Shown: positions 30,139-38,261 of the stretch, piece by piece
Layout: each line of letters starts with the position of its first letter
How positions within the stretch are numbered: position 1 is the first letter of the stretch
Assembly: GCA_029259655.1 (NCBI GenBank)
Contig: JAJDET010000318.1
Span: forward strand, 1-38,824
Length of the DNA: 38,824 bases
DNA from: Planctomycetota bacterium
GTDB taxonomy: Bacteria; Planctomycetota; UBA1135; GCA-002686595
Direction: 5' to 3'
Notes under the pieces: generated by a model
The model's database searches: none
What the model saw: the letters and a program-made list of their open reading frames with translations, nothing else
What the model was told of the DNA's origin: nothing
Program-made: the position numbers and the translations under genes

Positions 30139-32163
30139 ATGCGTCTCGTCTCCTGTATTGCGCCGCTCCTCGCGGCGTTCACCGGCCCGATCGTCTCCGC
30201 ACAGGAGGCCGACGCCTCCGAGATCCTTCGCGAGGATCTCGGGTTCCGCCTCGAGCGTCCGGCGCCGGGCTGGCGTCTGCTCGACGAGACCGAGGTCAAG
30301 AAGGTCCAGCCGCGCGCCGTGGCGGGAGCCATCTCCCCCACAGGGGTGTACGGCGTCGTCGTCGTCGAGTCGGCGCCGGAGGGATCCCTGATCGACATCG
30401 GCCGGGCGCTCGCCGATTCGTCTCAGCTCGAGGACGCCGAGGTCGAGCTCTTCGAGACCGTCGAGCACGGGAACCGACCCGCCGTCCACTGGACGCTGCA
30501 CGGCTCCTCGAACGGCATCGAGTACCGCCACCACATCACCCTGGTGAGGCACGGCGACGATCTCTTCCGCCTCGTGTCCTGGACGCGCGCGGAGGGCTCC
30601 ACGACGGACGCCACCGCGTTCCGCGAGTTCGCCGACGCGTTCTCGCTCGTCTCCACGGCACCGGACCCCGTTCTTGCAGCGGGAATGACCGCGGACGACC
30701 AGGGCGCCGGCTGGCGGGTCATGCGAGGGATCTGGCAGAGCCCGGCGTTCGGGCTCGAGATCGTTCCGCGCGGCGGGTGGCGCGTGATCGCCGGACGCGA
30801 GCTCTGGCAGCTCGACACGCGTGCCACGGTGGCGCTCTTCCACGAGACGTCGCGCGCGACCGTGCTCCTCTTCGCGGATCGCATCGCGACCACGGATCAG
30901 GCGGCGTGGCTGCGCTGGGCGCGCGAGGAGTCGGAGAGCGCGGGCGAGCCCAGGCTCGAGTCCCTGCTCGTCTCGGTGGACCGCAACGAGCTCGAGCTCC
31001 GCATGTTCACGAACCACGCGGCCGGCGACGGCGGCGAGCGGGCCCGCGAGCTCAGCGGTGAGCTGGTTCACGGTGAGACCTGCACCGAGTTCCTGGCCTG
31101 GTACCCGGTCCACCTCGAAGCCGAGGCCATGAACGCCATGCACTCCGCGTTCGACTCGATCCACTTCCTGGACGACATCGAGCGCACCGCGATCGCGCGC
31201 GACCTCGCGTTCGCGCACGCACAGGAGAACCTCGTGGGCGACGGTTTCGCGCTGCGCCAGGGCTCCTATCGCGACTTCCGCTTCGGGCTCCGGTGGACGC
31301 CTCCGGACGCGCGCTTTCACGTCGCCGTCGGCGAGGACGCGGACCTCGACGTGCAGGGCGCGGTCCTGACCCTCTCGGCCCCCGAGCTCGGCCTGCGCGG
31401 CGAGCTGTACGCACGTCCCTTCTCCACCATCCCGCACGCGGAGTGGCACGAAGCGGCCGTCGCGCGCGCGAACCAGGGACGCACGGCCGAGCGCGTGGGC
31501 TCGACGCGCGCCTTCCAGCTCGGCGAGGCTCCGGCACTCGAGACGATCACCGAGCCCACGGGCTCCCGACCGACACGCATCCACGTCGTCACCGCCGAGA
31601 CGTCGCTGTGGGCTTTCGAGCTGCGCCTCTTCGGTTCGCCGGGTCTCCTGGAGCGGGAAGCGGCCGGCGTCGAGGCCGCGATCGCGGCGTTCACGATCGC
31701 GCGCGAAGCGAGCTCACCGACCTCGACCACGTCGCGCGCCCACTACGACGATCGCCTCGGCTTCCAGCTCCTGAGCCCGGGCGACGACTTCGCGTTCACG
31801 GACGAAGGCGCCAAGCGCTTCTGGCCGCTAGGGACGGTCGCGAGCTGGACCGCAGAGGATCGCCGCCTCACCGTCCTGGCCCTGTGCGGCGCGTCCGCGA
31901 CCGATGGGATCGACTTCCACTCGTCCCTGGCCCGGAACAGCCTCCCGATCGAGCTTGCGGAGGCCTTCGACGGGCCGCCGAGAGTCACGCAGACGACCTT
32001 CGCCGGGCGGCCCGCGCGCGCGGCCGTCTGGTCGTCGGCCACGCGGACCGTCTCGGGTTGGATCTTCGACCGCGACGAGACGCTCTTCCTGCTCCTCTCG
32101 GTCGAGACGACGCCCAGCACGACGCAGGAAGACGTCGAGGGACTCTTCGAGTTTCTGCCGTGA
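30139..32163 (+). CDS. Secreted protein with four tandem PsbP/DcrB-like domains
   Basis: 674 residues. The ATG at 30139 (MRLVSCIAPLL) starts a Sec signal peptide cleaved near VSAQ; an in-frame start 11 codons earlier adds Arg-rich residues. Four units start with a similar 'GFRLERPAPGWRL'-type strand at about residues 35, 204 (FGLEIVPRGGWRV), 383 (GLRWTPPDARFHV) and 541 (GFQLLSPGDDFAF). The spacing is 158-179 residues. Within units, 'RPAVHWTLHG', 'HHITLVRHGDDLFRLVSW' and 'FREFADAFSLVS' follow the pattern of DUF1795/PsbP-like domains (a strand-rich sandwich ending in an amphipathic 'F..i..sF' helix). No catalytic residues are evident; a periplasmic scaffold or binding role is possible. The stop codon runs directly into a repeat element. 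Confidence 0.75.
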   Translation: MRLVSCIAPLLAAFTGPIVSAQEADASEILREDLGFRLERPAPGWRLLDETEVKKVQPRAVAGAISPTGVYGVVVVESAPEGSLIDIGRALADSSQLEDAEVELFETVEHGNRPAVHWTLHGSSNGIEYRHHITLVRHGDDLFRLVSWTRAEGSTTDATAFREFADAFSLVSTAPDPVLAAGMTADDQGAGWRVMRGIWQSPAFGLEIVPRGGWRVIAGRELWQLDTRATVALFHETSRATVLLFADRIATTDQAAWLRWAREESESAGEPRLESLLVSVDRNELELRMFTNHAAGDGGERARELSGELVHGETCTEFLAWYPVHLEAEAMNAMHSAFDSIHFLDDIERTAIARDLAFAHAQENLVGDGFALRQGSYRDFRFGLRWTPPDARFHVAVGEDADLDVQGAVLTLSAPELGLRGELYARPFSTIPHAEWHEAAVARANQGRTAERVGSTRAFQLGEAPALETITEPTGSRPTRIHVVTAETSLWAFELRLFGSPGLLEREAAGVEAAIAAFTIAREASSPTSTTSRAHYDDRLGFQLLSPGDDFAFTDEGAKRFWPLGTVASWTAEDRRLTVLALCGASATDGIDFHSSLARNSLPIELAEAFDGPPRVTQTTFAGRPARAAVWSSATRTVSGWIFDRDETLFLLLSVETTPSTTQEDVEGLFEFLP

Positions 32164-32290
32164 TTGACTCGGCGCGCATCGGCGCGACTACCCCGGATTG
32201 ACTCGGCGCGCATCGGCGCGCGCCGAGGATGCCCTGCGGGCGGCTACGGCGCGACCCCGCGCCGGGCGAGGCCTTCGGCCTCGGGGCGCG
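32162..32290 (+). repeat. Partial plus full copy of the dispersed hairpin-rich repeat
   Basis: A 25-base unit (GATTGACTCGGCGCGCATCG followed by GCGCG) occurs at 32162-32186, overlapping the stop codon of the upstream gene, and again at 32196-32220. The second occurrence continues as a full copy to 32290, almost identical to 28860-28954. Small indels in the C- and G-runs are partly compensated in the opposite arm of the outer hairpin. Confidence 0.75.
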
Positions 32291-32372
32291 TCGGGGGTCT
32301 CGGTCCCACGGCTGGACGGAGCCTTCGCGCGGGCAGAGAATAGCGCTCACGATCCGGCGCAAAGAGCGCGCC

Positions 32373-33494
32373 GTGCCGCTCCCCGTGGTTCTCCCCGCAT
32401 CCCTCCTGATCGCTGCCGCGATGCTCCTCGCCGTACTCGCCCTGCAGGACGACGAGCTCGCGTTCGAGCCCCTGCGACAGCCCGTGCTCGGCTACTCGAT
32501 CGAGCGCCAGATCGGCGGCGAGCTCCACCGACTGGTCCGCGTCGACGGTGGCCGCAGCGTCCTCGTGACGGGAACGCTCGACGCCTGCGAGGCCGGCCTG
32601 GCGGAGACTCTCCGCGAGCGCTTCGGCAAGGGCTACCCCAACCTCGAGATGCCGACGCTCGGGGGCATGCAGTTCTGGGGCGACGTCTTCTGGTACGCGG
32701 GCTGGCGCATCCAGGAGAACGTCTACACCGGTCACTGCCGGCTGCTCTCGCCGAGCGACGAGCGCCACGCCTGGGGCAGCGCTCAAGCCTGCCGCGCCGC
32801 GTTCGAGAAGCTCCGTCACGAGCGCGAGATCGAGCTCGAGCACCCCCACCTGGTCGTCCTCGTCCACGGGCTCGGCCGGACGCGCCAGACCTTCGCACCG
32901 ATGCGCGACGCCCTGCGCGCCGCCGGGTACTCGGTCGCGGCCGTCGAGTACCCGAGCACGCGACGTTCGATCGACGAGCACGCCGACGGGCTGTCGGCGC
33001 TGCTCGACGGTCTCGACGACGTCGAGACCGTCTCCTTCGTGACGCACAGCCTGGGCGGCGTCGTCGTCCGCAAGGCACTGGCTCGCGAGTCGGCCTGGCG
33101 CGAGCGCATGGAGCTCGGCCGCGTGATCATGCTCGCGCCACCGTCGCGCGGCTCGCAGGTCGCCCGCGCCCTGGTGGACTTCGTTCCCTTCCGCAAGATC
33201 GCCGGGCCCTCGGGCGTCGAGCTGGGCGGCGAGCTCGAGAATCTCCCGCCGCCCCCGTGCCCGTTCGGGATCATCGCGGCCGCCCGCGACGGCGAGCGCG
33301 GCTGGAATCCGCTGCTCGAGGGGGCCGACGACGGCGTGCTCGCCGTCAACGAGACCGAGCTCGAGGGAGCGAGCGACTTCCTCGTCGTGCACGGCCTGCA
33401 CAGCTTCCTGATGCAAGCGCCGCCGGTGGTCGAAGGCACGCTCGCGTTTCTGGAACTGGGACGCTTTCGCCGCGAAGAGGACCCGGTGCGCTAG
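32373..33494 (+). CDS. Membrane-anchored alpha/beta-hydrolase (lipase/esterase-like)
   Basis: 373 residues from a GTG at 32373, which starts an uncleaved-looking N-terminal hydrophobic segment (residues 2-24). The longer in-frame extension to 32229 is encoded by the repeat element and is rejected. The alpha/beta-hydrolase core shows the oxyanion 'LVVLVHGLGRTRQ', the nucleophile elbow 'THSLGGVV' with Ser226, a probable acid in 'GADDGVLAVNET', and His in 'VVHGLHSFLM'. The substrate could be a lipid or ester at the membrane surface. The N-terminal 150 residues before the hydrolase core are not recognised. The ribosome site is weak. Confidence 0.83.
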   Translation: MPLPVVLPASLLIAAAMLLAVLALQDDELAFEPLRQPVLGYSIERQIGGELHRLVRVDGGRSVLVTGTLDACEAGLAETLRERFGKGYPNLEMPTLGGMQFWGDVFWYAGWRIQENVYTGHCRLLSPSDERHAWGSAQACRAAFEKLRHEREIELEHPHLVVLVHGLGRTRQTFAPMRDALRAAGYSVAAVEYPSTRRSIDEHADGLSALLDGLDDVETVSFVTHSLGGVVVRKALARESAWRERMELGRVIMLAPPSRGSQVARALVDFVPFRKIAGPSGVELGGELENLPPPPCPFGIIAAARDGERGWNPLLEGADDGVLAVNETELEGASDFLVVHGLHSFLMQAPPVVEGTLAFLELGRFRREEDPVR

Positions 33495-33551
33495 GAGCCA
33501 CGCCGCCGCCGGGGACGCCGGAACGCGTCGCTGAACCTTTCTCGACGGATG

Positions 33552-33570
33552 CTGACAGGACGCTGTCAGG
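33552..33570 (+). promoter_or_regulatory. Operator-like repeat upstream of the VOC-WYL-GFA cluster
   Basis: CTGACAG-GACG-CTGTCAG (33552-33569) is a perfect 7-base inverted repeat. It can also be read as a direct repeat GCTGACAGGA / GCTGTCAGGA with an 11-base period, close to one helical turn. It lies about 80 bases before the VOC gene. The HTH-WYL regulator encoded two genes on is the natural candidate to bind it. Confidence 0.45.
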
Positions 33571-33647
33571 AGGAGGTCCGTAGAAGGGGTGTGCGGACGA
33601 GGGAAGGCCTCGTTCGCGAATCCACGCCGTTCGAGAAAGGACACCCC

Positions 33648-34034
33648 ATGCACGCGAAGAGTCTCGTTCCGCTGTTCTCCACGGAGAAGATCGGGGAATC
33701 GAAGGAGTTCTACACCCGCCACTTCGGCTTCGAGGTCGTGTACGAGGAGGCCCGCTACGTCGGCCTACGCCTCGGCGACGAAGGCGGGCCCGAAGTCTCG
33801 TTCATGGCGCCCCAGGACGAGTTCGGCGGGACGGGTCGCGGCCCGGGCTTGATCTTCTGCTTCGAGGTCTCCGACGTCGACGCCGAGTACTCGCGTCTCC
33901 AGGGGGAGGGCGTCACCGACCTCTCCCGGCCGGAGGACAAGCCCTGGGGCGACCGCTGCACGATGCTCTCCGACCCCAACGGAATCACGCTCTACCTCTA
34001 TCACCCCGTGCGCGAGGCGCAGGGCGTCTCCTGA
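33648..34034 (+). CDS. VOC/glyoxalase-fold protein
   Basis: 128 residues. The ATG at 33648 follows an AGAAAGGA ribosome site. It is a single VOC domain: 'LVPLFSTEKIGESKEFYTRH', 'YVGLRLGDEGGPEVSFM', 'IFCFEVSDVDAEYSRLQGEG' and 'DRCTMLSDPNGITLYLY'. The product is cytosolic. It resembles glyoxalase/bleomycin-resistance-type proteins that often sit beside YafY-type regulators, as here; this suggests an induced detoxification or binding role, but the ligand is unknown. The next gene, the regulator, starts 43 bases downstream. Confidence 0.87.
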   Translation: MHAKSLVPLFSTEKIGESKEFYTRHFGFEVVYEEARYVGLRLGDEGGPEVSFMAPQDEFGGTGRGPGLIFCFEVSDVDAEYSRLQGEGVTDLSRPEDKPWGDRCTMLSDPNGITLYLYHPVREAQGVS

Positions 34035-34077
34035 CGCCCTTCTCCGCCCGGCGTCGATCCGCTATCCCTATCCCCGC

Positions 34078-34767
34078 ATGCGCCGCGCGGACCGTCTGTT
34101 CCAGATCGTGCAGCTCCTGCGCGGAGGCCGCGTCGTCACGGCTGCGGCGCTCGCGCAGGAGCTCCTCGTCAGCGAGCGCACGATCTACCGCGACGTCGTC
34201 GACCTCGTGCGATCGGGCGTTCCGATCGAGGGCGAGGCGGGCGTCGGGTACTGCATGCCGCGCGGGTTCGACCTGCCGCCCTTGATGTTCTCCGAGGAGG
34301 AGATCGAGGCCCTGGTGCTCGGCGCGCGAATGGTGGAGAGCTGGGGTGGGCCGACGCTCGCGCGCCAGGCGAAGAGCGTGATCTCGAAGGTCGAACACGT
34401 GCTCCCCGAGCGGCTCCGGAGCCGGCTCTGGAACGTGGGACTCTACGCGCCGGGATATCACGTGTCGGAGGAGCTCGTCCGCAACGTCGAGCCGGTGCGC
34501 GAGGCCTTGACCCGCGAACGGAAGCTCCGGCTCGCCTACACCAGCGCTGAGGGTTCCGAGACCGATCGCGTCGTGCGCCCGCTCGGGCTGTACTACTGGG
34601 GCACCGCCTGGACCTTGCTCGCCTGGTGCGAGCTGCGCGACGACTTCAGGAGCTTCCGCCCGGATCGGATGCGCGAAGTCGCCGTCCTGCAGGAGAGGAT
34701 CCCGGACGACCCCGCGAAGAGCCTCGAGGCATTCCTCGAACGCGTGACCGGAGGAGACCGTGAGTGA
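34078..34767 (+). CDS. YafY-type transcriptional regulator (HTH plus WYL domain)
   Basis: 229 residues. The N-terminal HTH is 'RLFQIVQLLRGGRVVTAAAL' followed by 'VSERTIYRDVVDLVRSGVPI' (recognition helix in the second part). It continues with 'GEAGVGYCMPRGFDLPPLMF', the typical link to the WYL part, 'EEIEALVLGARMV'. The WYL domain runs from about 140 ('LRLAYTSAEGSETDRVVRPL', 'YWGTAWTLLAWCELRDDFRS'). WYL regulators sense ligands or DNA-damage signals. Here it probably controls its own cluster through the repeat at 33552-33570. The stop overlaps the next gene's GTG, so the two are coupled. Confidence 0.92.
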   Translation: MRRADRLFQIVQLLRGGRVVTAAALAQELLVSERTIYRDVVDLVRSGVPIEGEAGVGYCMPRGFDLPPLMFSEEEIEALVLGARMVESWGGPTLARQAKSVISKVEHVLPERLRSRLWNVGLYAPGYHVSEELVRNVEPVREALTRERKLRLAYTSAEGSETDRVVRPLGLYYWGTAWTLLAWCELRDDFRSFRPDRMREVAVLQERIPDDPAKSLEAFLERVTGGDRE

Positions 34768-35182
34768 CCTCGCCCTGACCTGCTACTGCCGCCGCGTGCG
34801 GATCGAGCTCGAGCTCCCGACGAAGTTCGTCGCGCACTGCCATTGCTCGAACTGCCGACGCGCACACGGAGCTCCGTTCGTCACGTGGGCGGGCTTCCTC
34901 GAGTCCCAGGTGCGCGTCGCGGCCGGCCAGGAGGACCTCGTCCCGTACGTGACCGACACCGAGGCCACGCGCAGCTTCTGCCGTGTCTGCGGAACCACCC
35001 TGCTCTTCCGGAGCCCGCGCTGGGCCGGCGAGATCCACGTGGCCGCCGCCAGCGTCGAGGGAGAGCTGGACCGGGAGCCGGAGGCCCACGCTTTCGCGGA
35101 CCGCGCGGTCGCCTGGTGCCCGATCTCGGACGACCTGCCGCGCTACGGCGGGGAGAGCGGGACCGAGCTCCTCCCCGGCTGA
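34760..35182 (+). CDS. GFA/CENP-V-fold zinc protein
   Basis: 140 residues from the GTG at 34760, which overlaps the end of the regulator gene by eight bases. The zinc-binding pattern of the glutathione-dependent formaldehyde-activating (GFA) family is complete: Cys8 and Cys10 ('TCYCRRV'), Cys27, Cys29 and Cys32 ('AHCHCSNCRRAHGAPFVTW'), and a later pair in 'FCRVCGTTLLFRS'. Family members are small cytosolic zinc proteins, and few have a proven reaction; spontaneous glutathione-formaldehyde adduct formation has been ascribed to one. Linkage with a VOC protein and a WYL regulator suggests an aldehyde or electrophile response; this is inference. Confidence 0.9.
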   Translation: MSDLALTCYCRRVRIELELPTKFVAHCHCSNCRRAHGAPFVTWAGFLESQVRVAAGQEDLVPYVTDTEATRSFCRVCGTTLLFRSPRWAGEIHVAAASVEGELDREPEAHAFADRAVAWCPISDDLPRYGGESGTELLPG

Positions 35183-35227
35183 GCGCTGGAGGGCGCGGCC
35201 GATCGCGTCGATAGAGGAGGCGGACCC

Positions 35228-36058
35228 ATGCGCGCCTTCCTGAAACGGCTCCGGAGGAAGCTCCAGCGGCAGTACCTCGGCTCCCTGGCGGAGCAGGTGC
35301 CCGAGCGCTTCTGGTCCAGCTTCACGTGCGTGGCCGGTGCCGCCGAGCACGTCTGGGTGCTCGATCGCTTGCTCGAGAGTGCCGGTCCGAAGCGGCGTGT
35401 GCTCGTGGTCGGAGTCCACGGCGGCCGCGACTTCTGGGCGCTGCGCGCGCGCGGGCACGACGTCGTGGGCTTCGATCTCGAGGAGGTCCCCGACTGCCAC
35501 CCGACGGTCGCGGGGGACGCGGAGTGCGCCTGGCCCTTCGAGGACGGGAGCTTCGACGTCGTGATCCTGGGGGAGATCCTCGAGCACCTGGCGCGCGACT
35601 CCGACGCGCTGGCCGAGGCGCGGCGCGTGGTCGCCGACGACGGTCGGCTCGTGGTGACCGTCCCGTTCGGTGACACGCACGACATCTACCACGTGCGGGT
35701 CCACAACGAGGACTCGATCCGTCGCCTGCTCGCGCTGTCGGGATTCGGGGTCGCGGACTACGTCGAGCGTCCCGGGCTGGTCGGTGGGAAGCTCTGGAAC
35801 GCGATCGGCGACGCACTCGCGCTCCTGGTCTACGCCCTGACGCGGCGGGTGATCTACGGAACGCTCGTCGCCTTCCACGGGCGAGCCGCCTGGTACCTGG
35901 GGCGAGAGCGCTGGATTCCGCGCCGCTTTCTCTCGGCCCTCGGCCTCGCCAACCACGGCTGCACCATCCTGGCCGTGAAGAGCGCGTCGCTGCTCGACTA
36001 CAAGGCCGTGAACCGCAGGGAGTTCCACGGAGTCGCGCAGCGGTCCGCGAGCGCCTAG
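35228..36058 (+). CDS. SAM-dependent methyltransferase (class I, Methyltransf_11-like)
   Basis: 276 residues. The ATG at 35228 has an AGAGGAGGCGG ribosome site. The Rossmann fold shows motif I 'VLVVGVHGGRDFWALRARG' (a degenerate GxGxG), the acidic end of strand 2 'VVGFDLEEVPD', 'WPFEDGSFDVVILGEILEHL' and 'RRVVADDGRLVVTVPFGDTH'. The N-terminus is highly basic ('FLKRLRRKLQRQYL'). The C-terminal 90 residues contain a hydrophobic segment ('ALALLVYALTRRVIYGTLVAF') that may bind a lipid substrate or membrane. Such enzymes modify lipids, quinones or glycans; the substrate is not known. The gene is separate from the GFA gene (45 bases). Confidence 0.85.
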   Translation: MRAFLKRLRRKLQRQYLGSLAEQVPERFWSSFTCVAGAAEHVWVLDRLLESAGPKRRVLVVGVHGGRDFWALRARGHDVVGFDLEEVPDCHPTVAGDAECAWPFEDGSFDVVILGEILEHLARDSDALAEARRVVADDGRLVVTVPFGDTHDIYHVRVHNEDSIRRLLALSGFGVADYVERPGLVGGKLWNAIGDALALLVYALTRRVIYGTLVAFHGRAAWYLGRERWIPRRFLSALGLANHGCTILAVKSASLLDYKAVNRREFHGVAQRSASA

Positions 36059-36073
36059 CTCTTGGCGACGGGG

Positions 36074-36736
36074 CTACCCGTGCTCCGCTGCGAGCGCGCG
36101 TCTCACCGCTCGAACGCGTTCGGCCCCGTCGGTCCTGAAGTGGAGCTGGCGCGCGGCGGTCGCAGTGGCGATCGCACGGACGTTCTCGGGCCGCACCGTC
36201 CCGGCGACGACGACATCGAGGACACCGTCGGTGCGAGCGACGAGGCGCGCGAGCACATCCTGTCCCTGCTGCGCGCTCGGCGCGCCGCCCGAGGTCAGGA
36301 CACGGTCGACACCCAGCTCGCGCAGTGCCTCGAAGGCCGCGTCCAGGTCGCCCGTCTCGTCGAACGCGCGGTGGAAGGTCACGCGCATCGGACGGGCGCG
36401 GTTGACGAGCTCGCGCGTGTTCGCGACATCGAGCCGGCCGTCCTCCGTCAACACACCGAGGGCCACACCCTCCGCCCCCGCCTCCAGCGCGAGATCTACG
36501 GCACGCCGACAGACCTCCATCTCCGCCGCGCCGTAGACGAAATTCCCGGGCCGTGGTCGAACGAGCACGACGAACGGGATGCGCAAGTCGACACCAACAG
36601 ACGCGATTTCACCGGGATCGGCCGTCACGCCGCCCTCGGCCAGGTTGGCGCAGAGCTCCACGCGGTCCGCGCCGCCATCCTCGGCGGCGCGGGCAGCGCT
36701 CGCCGACTCGACACAGGCTTCGAGGAGGTACTCCAT
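36074..36736 (-). CDS. cutC: CutC family protein
   Basis: 220 residues, slightly shorter than E. coli CutC (248). It is a TIM-barrel protein named for copper homeostasis, although its biochemical role is not settled. Family marks are the N-terminal 'LEACVESASAARAAEDGGAD' leading into 'RVELCANLAEGGVTADPGE', then 'IPFVVLVRPRPGNFVY', 'GAEGVALGVLTEDGRLD', 'MRVTFHRAFDETGDL' and 'GVDRVLTSGGAPSA'. The C-terminus 'QLHFRTDG' is a changed form of the family 'E.H.S....'. The gene is 14 bases downstream of the esterase gene and may be co-transcribed with it. No other copper gene is nearby. Confidence 0.92.
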   Translation of the reverse strand: MEYLLEACVESASAARAAEDGGADRVELCANLAEGGVTADPGEIASVGVDLRIPFVVLVRPRPGNFVYGAAEMEVCRRAVDLALEAGAEGVALGVLTEDGRLDVANTRELVNRARPMRVTFHRAFDETGDLDAAFEALRELGVDRVLTSGGAPSAQQGQDVLARLVARTDGVLDVVVAGTVRPENVRAIATATAARQLHFRTDGAERVRAVRRALAAEHG

Positions 36737-36750
36737 CGATCGCGCCCGGG

Positions 36751-37461
36751 TCAGAGCGCGCTCAGGATCTCGCGCAGCGCGGGGAGCACGTTGTCGGCGA
36801 GCCGCTCGTGTCCCTCGGGTGTCGGGTGCAGCATGTCGGGGAGGTTCATCTGCGGCACGCCTCCGACACCCTTCATGAAGTAGGGCACGAACGCGAGCTC
36901 CAGCTCATCCGCCAGCCGCGTGTAGATCTCGAGGAACCCCCGCGTGTACTCGGGCCCGTAGCTGGGCGGGAGCACGACACCCAGGAGGAGCACGCGCGCT
37001 CCGCCCGCCCGGACGCGCTGGACGATCGCGCGCAGGTTCGTCTCGATCGCGTCCAGCGCCATCCCGCGCAGGCCGTCGTTGCCGCCGAGCTCGATCACGA
37101 CCAGGTCCGGCTCCTGAGCGAGGAGCCAGTCGATCCGCGCCAGCCCTCCGGCGGTCGTGTCGCCCGAGACTCCCGCATTCACGAGCCGGAACGCGAGCCC
37201 CTCGTCGGCGAGCCTCCGCTGCAGGACGGCCGGGAAGGCCTCGGCCGCCTCGAGATGCAGGCCGGCGGCGATGCTGTCGCCCAGGAACGCGACCGTCGGC
37301 GCCTCCTCGGAGACGGCGCGCAGGGTCTCCGGAGCGCCGCCGGCGAGATCGGCCGGTGCGTCGAGGGTTACGGGCCCGAGGGGCGTGGCCGCGGGTGAGG
37401 GTGCCGGCCCGCCGCAAGCGCCGAGAAGGCAGGCGCTGAGCACGAGGAGGGAACGACGCAT
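36751..37461 (-). CDS. TesA-like SGNH hydrolase, lipoprotein
   Basis: 236 residues from the ATG at 37461, which starts a lipoprotein signal peptide (lipobox LLGAC, Cys16); a longer in-frame start at 37506 would overlap the divergent promoter region. SGNH blocks are: block I 'VAFLGDSIAAGLHL' with Ser63, block II Gly in 'NAGVSGDTTAGG', block III 'VIELGGNDGLRG' with Asn, and block V 'DMLHPTPEGHERLA' with Asp and His. This is the arylesterase/thioesterase I/lysophospholipase (TesA) group. It is divergent from the YbbA/YbbP-like transporter, the same neighbourhood as in E. coli and many other bacteria. Probably hydrolyses lipid esters in the periplasm. Confidence 0.93.
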   Translation of the reverse strand: MRRSLLVLSACLLGACGGPAPSPAATPLGPVTLDAPADLAGGAPETLRAVSEEAPTVAFLGDSIAAGLHLEAAEAFPAVLQRRLADEGLAFRLVNAGVSGDTTAGGLARIDWLLAQEPDLVVIELGGNDGLRGMALDAIETNLRAIVQRVRAGGARVLLLGVVLPPSYGPEYTRGFLEIYTRLADELELAFVPYFMKGVGGVPQMNLPDMLHPTPEGHERLADNVLPALREILSAL

Positions 37462-37565
37462 GCGGCCCTCATGGGAACCGAGAAGAGGGGTTCGGACCAA
37501 TGGCAACTCCGGAAGAACTCGATTCGACGCGACTGCGGTCTATTCTCTTCCCGCCAACTCCTCCC

Positions 37566-38261
37566 ATGACCCCTCCTCGAGTCGAATGCAGGCGCCTCGT
37601 CAAGCGTCTGACGTCGGGCGGCCACACGCTCACCGTCCTGGACGAAATCGATCTCGCCGTCCAGCCCGGCGAGCTGGTCGCGATCCTCGGGCCGTCCGGG
37701 AGCGGGAAGTCGACCCTGCTCGGGCTGCTCGCCGGCCTCGACCGGCCGACCTCGGGCAGCGTCCTGCTCGACGGCCAGCCGCTCGAGGGGCTGGACGAGG
37801 ACCAGCTCGCCCTCCTGCGGCGCGAGAAGGTCGGGTTCGTGTTCCAGTCGTTCCAGCTGCTCGGGAACCTGACGGCGCGGGAGAACGTGCTCGTCCCGCT
37901 CGAGCTGGGGGGCCACGAAGGCGCCGACGACCGCACGGACGAGCTGCTCGCGAGCGTCGGGCTCGAGGAGCGAGTTCACCACTACCCCTCCCAGCTCTCG
38001 GGCGGCGAGCAACAGCGCGTGGCCCTGTGCCGCGCCTTCGCGGCGCGCCCGACGCTGCTCCTGGCGGACGAACCGACCGGCAACCTCGACGCGGAGACGG
38101 GCCAGTCGGTGCTCGAGGTCCTGCTCGACCTGCGCGCGCGCGAGGGGACGACGCTGGTGCTCGTGACCCACGACCTCGCGGTGGCGGAGCGCGCCGAACG
38201 ACGCGTGCGCCTGCGCGCCGGACGGATCGAGGAGGACGAGCGCGTAGGCGGATCCGCGTGA
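37566..38261 (+). CDS. ABC transporter ATP-binding protein, YbbA/LolD-like
   Basis: 231 residues from the ATG at 37566; an ATG at 37500 in the same frame adds 22 residues without ABC character. Walker A is 'GPSGSGKST', Q-loop 'FVFQSFQLLGNLTARENV', signature 'LSGGEQQRVALCRAFA', Walker B 'LLLADEPTGNLD' and H-loop 'VLVTHDLAVAERAER'. The 'FQSFqLl..LTA.ENV..PlEL' pattern places it in the MacB/LolD/YbbA group, which works mechanically with FtsX-type permeases rather than as a classic importer. Its last base triplet overlaps the permease start (GTGA), so the two are coupled. Confidence 0.94.
   Translation: MTPPRVECRRLVKRLTSGGHTLTVLDEIDLAVQPGELVAILGPSGSGKSTLLGLLAGLDRPTSGSVLLDGQPLEGLDEDQLALLRREKVGFVFQSFQLLGNLTARENVLVPLELGGHEGADDRTDELLASVGLEERVHHYPSQLSGGEQQRVALCRAFAARPTLLLADEPTGNLDAETGQSVLEVLLDLRAREGTTLVLVTHDLAVAERAERRVRLRAGRIEEDERVGGSA

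Noticed and set aside
32229-32372. N-terminal extension of the lipase into the repeat
   Set aside because: The 48 extra residues come from the repeat and are Arg/Gly-rich; the GTG at 32373 starts a hydrophobic anchor.
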